Positions 61,201-64,000 of a stretch of DNA of 64,000 nt are shown here, one piece after another. Numbering within the stretch: position 1 is the first letter of the stretch; each line of letters opens with the position of its first letter. Source of the stretch: Apostichopus japonicus (lineage: Eukaryota > Echinodermata > Holothuroidea > Aspidochirotida > Stichopodidae); contig NC_092563.1 in the NCBI RefSeq assembly GCF_037975245.1, positions 14,064,001 to 14,128,000 on the forward strand. The letters run 5' to 3'. The translations under genes were made by a program, and so were the position numbers. The notes beneath the pieces are model-generated. The model worked only from the letters and a program-made list of their open reading frames with translations, was not told the DNA's origin and searched no databases.

Positions 61201-64000
61201 TCTATTGAATACAGTTTTACAACTAACTTTGTTGTCACAGTTAGCTGTCACAAACTGTTTTTGTTTTTGGAACTATTGCATGGTCATCAAAATTTGTACC
61301 AAACCTGCACAGTATCACACAAAAGAAGATTTCCATAGGTTGAACTGAGGCACCCTATAGATATTTTTGTCACCTAATGAAGGTTAATAATGAGCGAGTA
61401 TAAAAATACAACTGGGCATCGATTATCAACTTGTCCATCAACTTTGTCCATCAAATTCATCAATTGCAAACCATTTTCCTTCATTATTTGAAATGACATT
61501 TTAAAATAGTAGTAAAATGTTTATACCAAACTACATTGGTATGGGATTTTTCATAGGTTTATAGCTTTGCAAAATGTCTCACCATTAACTCCTCTATAAG
61601 TGACAAATGTAAAAAGAAGTACATAAACTTTGTATATAAACATTTTTCAAACAGGTATGTGCTGTAAACCCTCTTCTTTGCCATTATTATCCTTGTTAAC
61701 TAATTCAAGTGGATTGTCACAAATTGGAGTGCACTTTACAGTACAAATTTTGACGGTGGTAAACGTCTAAGGGAAAACCTATGTATGGAAATGTCGTAAG
61801 AATTTTCATTTCTTTGAAGAAGAACTGAATTTTGACATACAATTCCGAGTCTACAACTCGAATAAACTTTTTTAGTATTCTGCAGATGAGAGCTCTGCTT
61901 AGTCTTGAACCACAACAGATCTCTTGTTACACAGTGCGGTTTTCCTTTATTTTGTGGAATTGGCTTTTCGTATGCAGTGGTTTGGAATAGATTCAGGTGA
62001 AGAAAGAAATCCTTAGGTCTACGAGAGTGTCTTATATTATATCATTATGAATGATATTTGTACTTCTGCATTGTCTGGTTAACTCTGACACAGACCATTG
62101 TGCATTCACTGCATTGCCACTCGTTATGCTTCGCCAGTCCTGCCACTGTAGACACTTATTATTGTAAAATTATATACTTCAAACAGTAGATAAACAAGGA
62201 AAGGGGTAGCATTTTACCACAGTATAGAAAGGATAATGAATCAAGCAGCATACTTTGTCCATCAGTTGGTGAAAGCTTTTGCCAAAATTAGAGTTTATGA
62301 ACCAGGAAATGAGTTCCAAGTATTTTTAGGTAATTCAAAAGGGAAAATATTATTTAAAGTCGTGCACAAAGATTGAAAAGTTTACAAAAGGTTTGGAAAG
62401 GTTGTTGTTATTAGTAAGTGATTACTAACAATTGCCATTGGTGACCCTCCCCACCCCCAATGGAGCAGTACAGTACAGTGCAGTAGAGATAAAAAAAAAT
62501 GATGTGATTGTCCATTTTGGTCATCAATACTTTTGCGATGATATGGATATTAATTTTGTACTGTCATTGGCAAAATCAAGTCCATGAGAACACAAATATA
62601 AACTTGATTTATCAGAATGGAATGTCCTGACATGTCCTGATTCACACAACTTAGTCACAGTCGGGAACTACAGATATGCCTAGATTCTTCCTCAGTAGAC
62701 TTGTAATGCTTTTCTTATAACTGAAAGGCTTCATATATACTTTGACTAATTTTGACTAATTCCCAACGCACCCGTACTTGAAAAAAAAAAAAAAAAAGGC
62801 AAATCGGTCTTAACCATTAAAGCATGCTGTAAATGAAAACTATGGATGAATTTGAAATTTTGAATGCCAAAATACTTGTTCTAACAAATTAACAAGAACA
62901 ACCCATATTGTTTGAAACAACTGTTACATACTAACATTATCAACTAAATTTGAAAACCAAAAATTTATGGAGTGTGAAAAAAATTGTAAATCTCCTTAAA
63001 GCACGATTAAAACTGCTAGTTAGATTAATGTTGCACAATTATTTAACAATCTTGAGAACCTCACTACAAGTTTAGACATAAGTCGGAGCTTTCATTATAA
63101 CTTTTTTATGTTTAAGCCTAGGTTATTCTTCACTTTGGATGGAAGCTGTATACATCTATGACCCTTTTAGCAGCCTATGTCAACAATTTTTTTAGACATC
63201 TATTCTTGACATAAAGAGGCTTGTAGTTGTTTTCTTGTGTAGATATGAAATTTCCAAAGACTGATTTTATATATGCGATTGTGGACTTCAGATTTCTTGA
63301 AAACAAAGACAGTAAATACAGAATCCAAACAGTCGAAACTCGAAAGTATTTCCAATGATTAATTGGAACTGATTTGGCAACAAGAGTTAGGAATATTCTT
63401 GTCTGTTTGCTCTCACAGTGCTAAGAAAGTAAACTCTTACTAATATCAGTTTTGATTTCAACTGGGAAGTAGGTAATCTACTTTATTTAATGTTACCTAG
63501 ACTTATTTAACAGTGCATCAAAGGTTCAAGCCTTGGAATAGTCCTTCCGTTTACCTTTTCGTAACCTTTTCTTAACCTAAGGTAAAATAGTATATATTCA
63601 TAAAGGCACAATGAAATTTCCTGGTATGAAGTTTAATAAACGTTGTAGGGAAATTTAAGTATTATGTTCCAAAGAATAAAAAACAAAGCCAGAACGCCCC
63701 CAATTAATTGTGGTTTTCCAAAGTTTAACAAACGATGAAATTCTCTTGTAGTGGCCAACAGTAAATTGATAAAACAAAATTGGTGGGTTTTTTCTTCATT
63801 CAATAATAAGGCGTGTGACACCAAAAACTTGGCATTCTACACAAGGAAATATAAAATGTCTTTTTATATGTTGATATATTCTGCAGTTTACCACATCCTT
63901 CAAACTTAAAATGAATTTGAAACTGAACGAACTAAGCCGCCCTCCAAGATTTTGTTTTAATCAATGAAGATTTGGGATCATTCACTTATTTCTTCTCAAC
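58203..64000. other. First intron of the zinc-finger gene (partial)
   Basis: Begins with GTGAGTAT at the exon boundary and runs off the window. No open frame long enough to be the large zinc-finger exon and no C2H2 pattern (CxxC...HxxxH) were seen, so the next coding exon must lie past 64,000 and the intron is at least 5.8 kb. The sequence is AT-rich with no long AT array and no G-run. Only a 17-base A-run near 62781 stands out. CpG is sparse compared with the desert upstream. Small noncoding or alternative exons cannot be excluded. Confidence 0.6.

Overview
This window is eukaryotic nuclear DNA from a metazoan. It has no bacterial-style gene packing, many long (AT)n microsatellites, tRNA-derived SINE-like units, short inverted-repeat elements, and one split coding exon with a strong GT splice donor. 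The one identifiable exon carries the NuRD-binding N-terminus of animal SALL/BCL11/FOG/ZNF423-type zinc-finger proteins. Repeat style and base composition suggest a marine invertebrate, and I would guess an echinoderm, but the sequence does not prove the taxon.

Layout: positions 1 to about 55,000 are a gene desert. I found no convincing exon there. The space is filled with (AT)n tracts (at least a dozen), trinucleotide arrays (7.1, 37.8, 41.4 and 45.1 kb), two minisatellites (2.1-2.9 kb and 34.95-35.94 kb), G-rich or C-rich runs, and mobile-element remnants. The clearest of these are a tRNA-type SINE at 13.8 kb, a hAT-like MITE at 18.06-18.41 kb, foldback elements at 18.60-19.12, 29.81-31.09 and 39.67-39.90 kb, and a hammerhead-like hairpin of the kind carried by Penelope-like elements at 20.5 kb.

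From 55 kb the window becomes gene-associated. A small, unrecognised open reading frame with a good Kozak context lies on the minus strand at 55,018-55,212. A second tRNA-like SINE sits at 56.2 kb. A promoter-like segment with a CCAAT box and a CACGTG E-box (57.8-58.08 kb) precedes the first coding exon of the zinc-finger gene at 58,082-58,202. The remaining 5.8 kb reads as the start of its first intron: AT-rich, poor in microsatellites and lower in CpG than the desert. The zinc-finger exons must lie beyond 64,000.

If the assignment is right, the window is mainly the 5' intergenic landscape of a developmental transcriptional repressor gene, the kind of locus where long flanks hold distal enhancers. 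I could not test conservation, so no enhancer is called. Most open reading frames in the window come from microsatellites, minisatellites or polypyrimidine tracts and were rejected.
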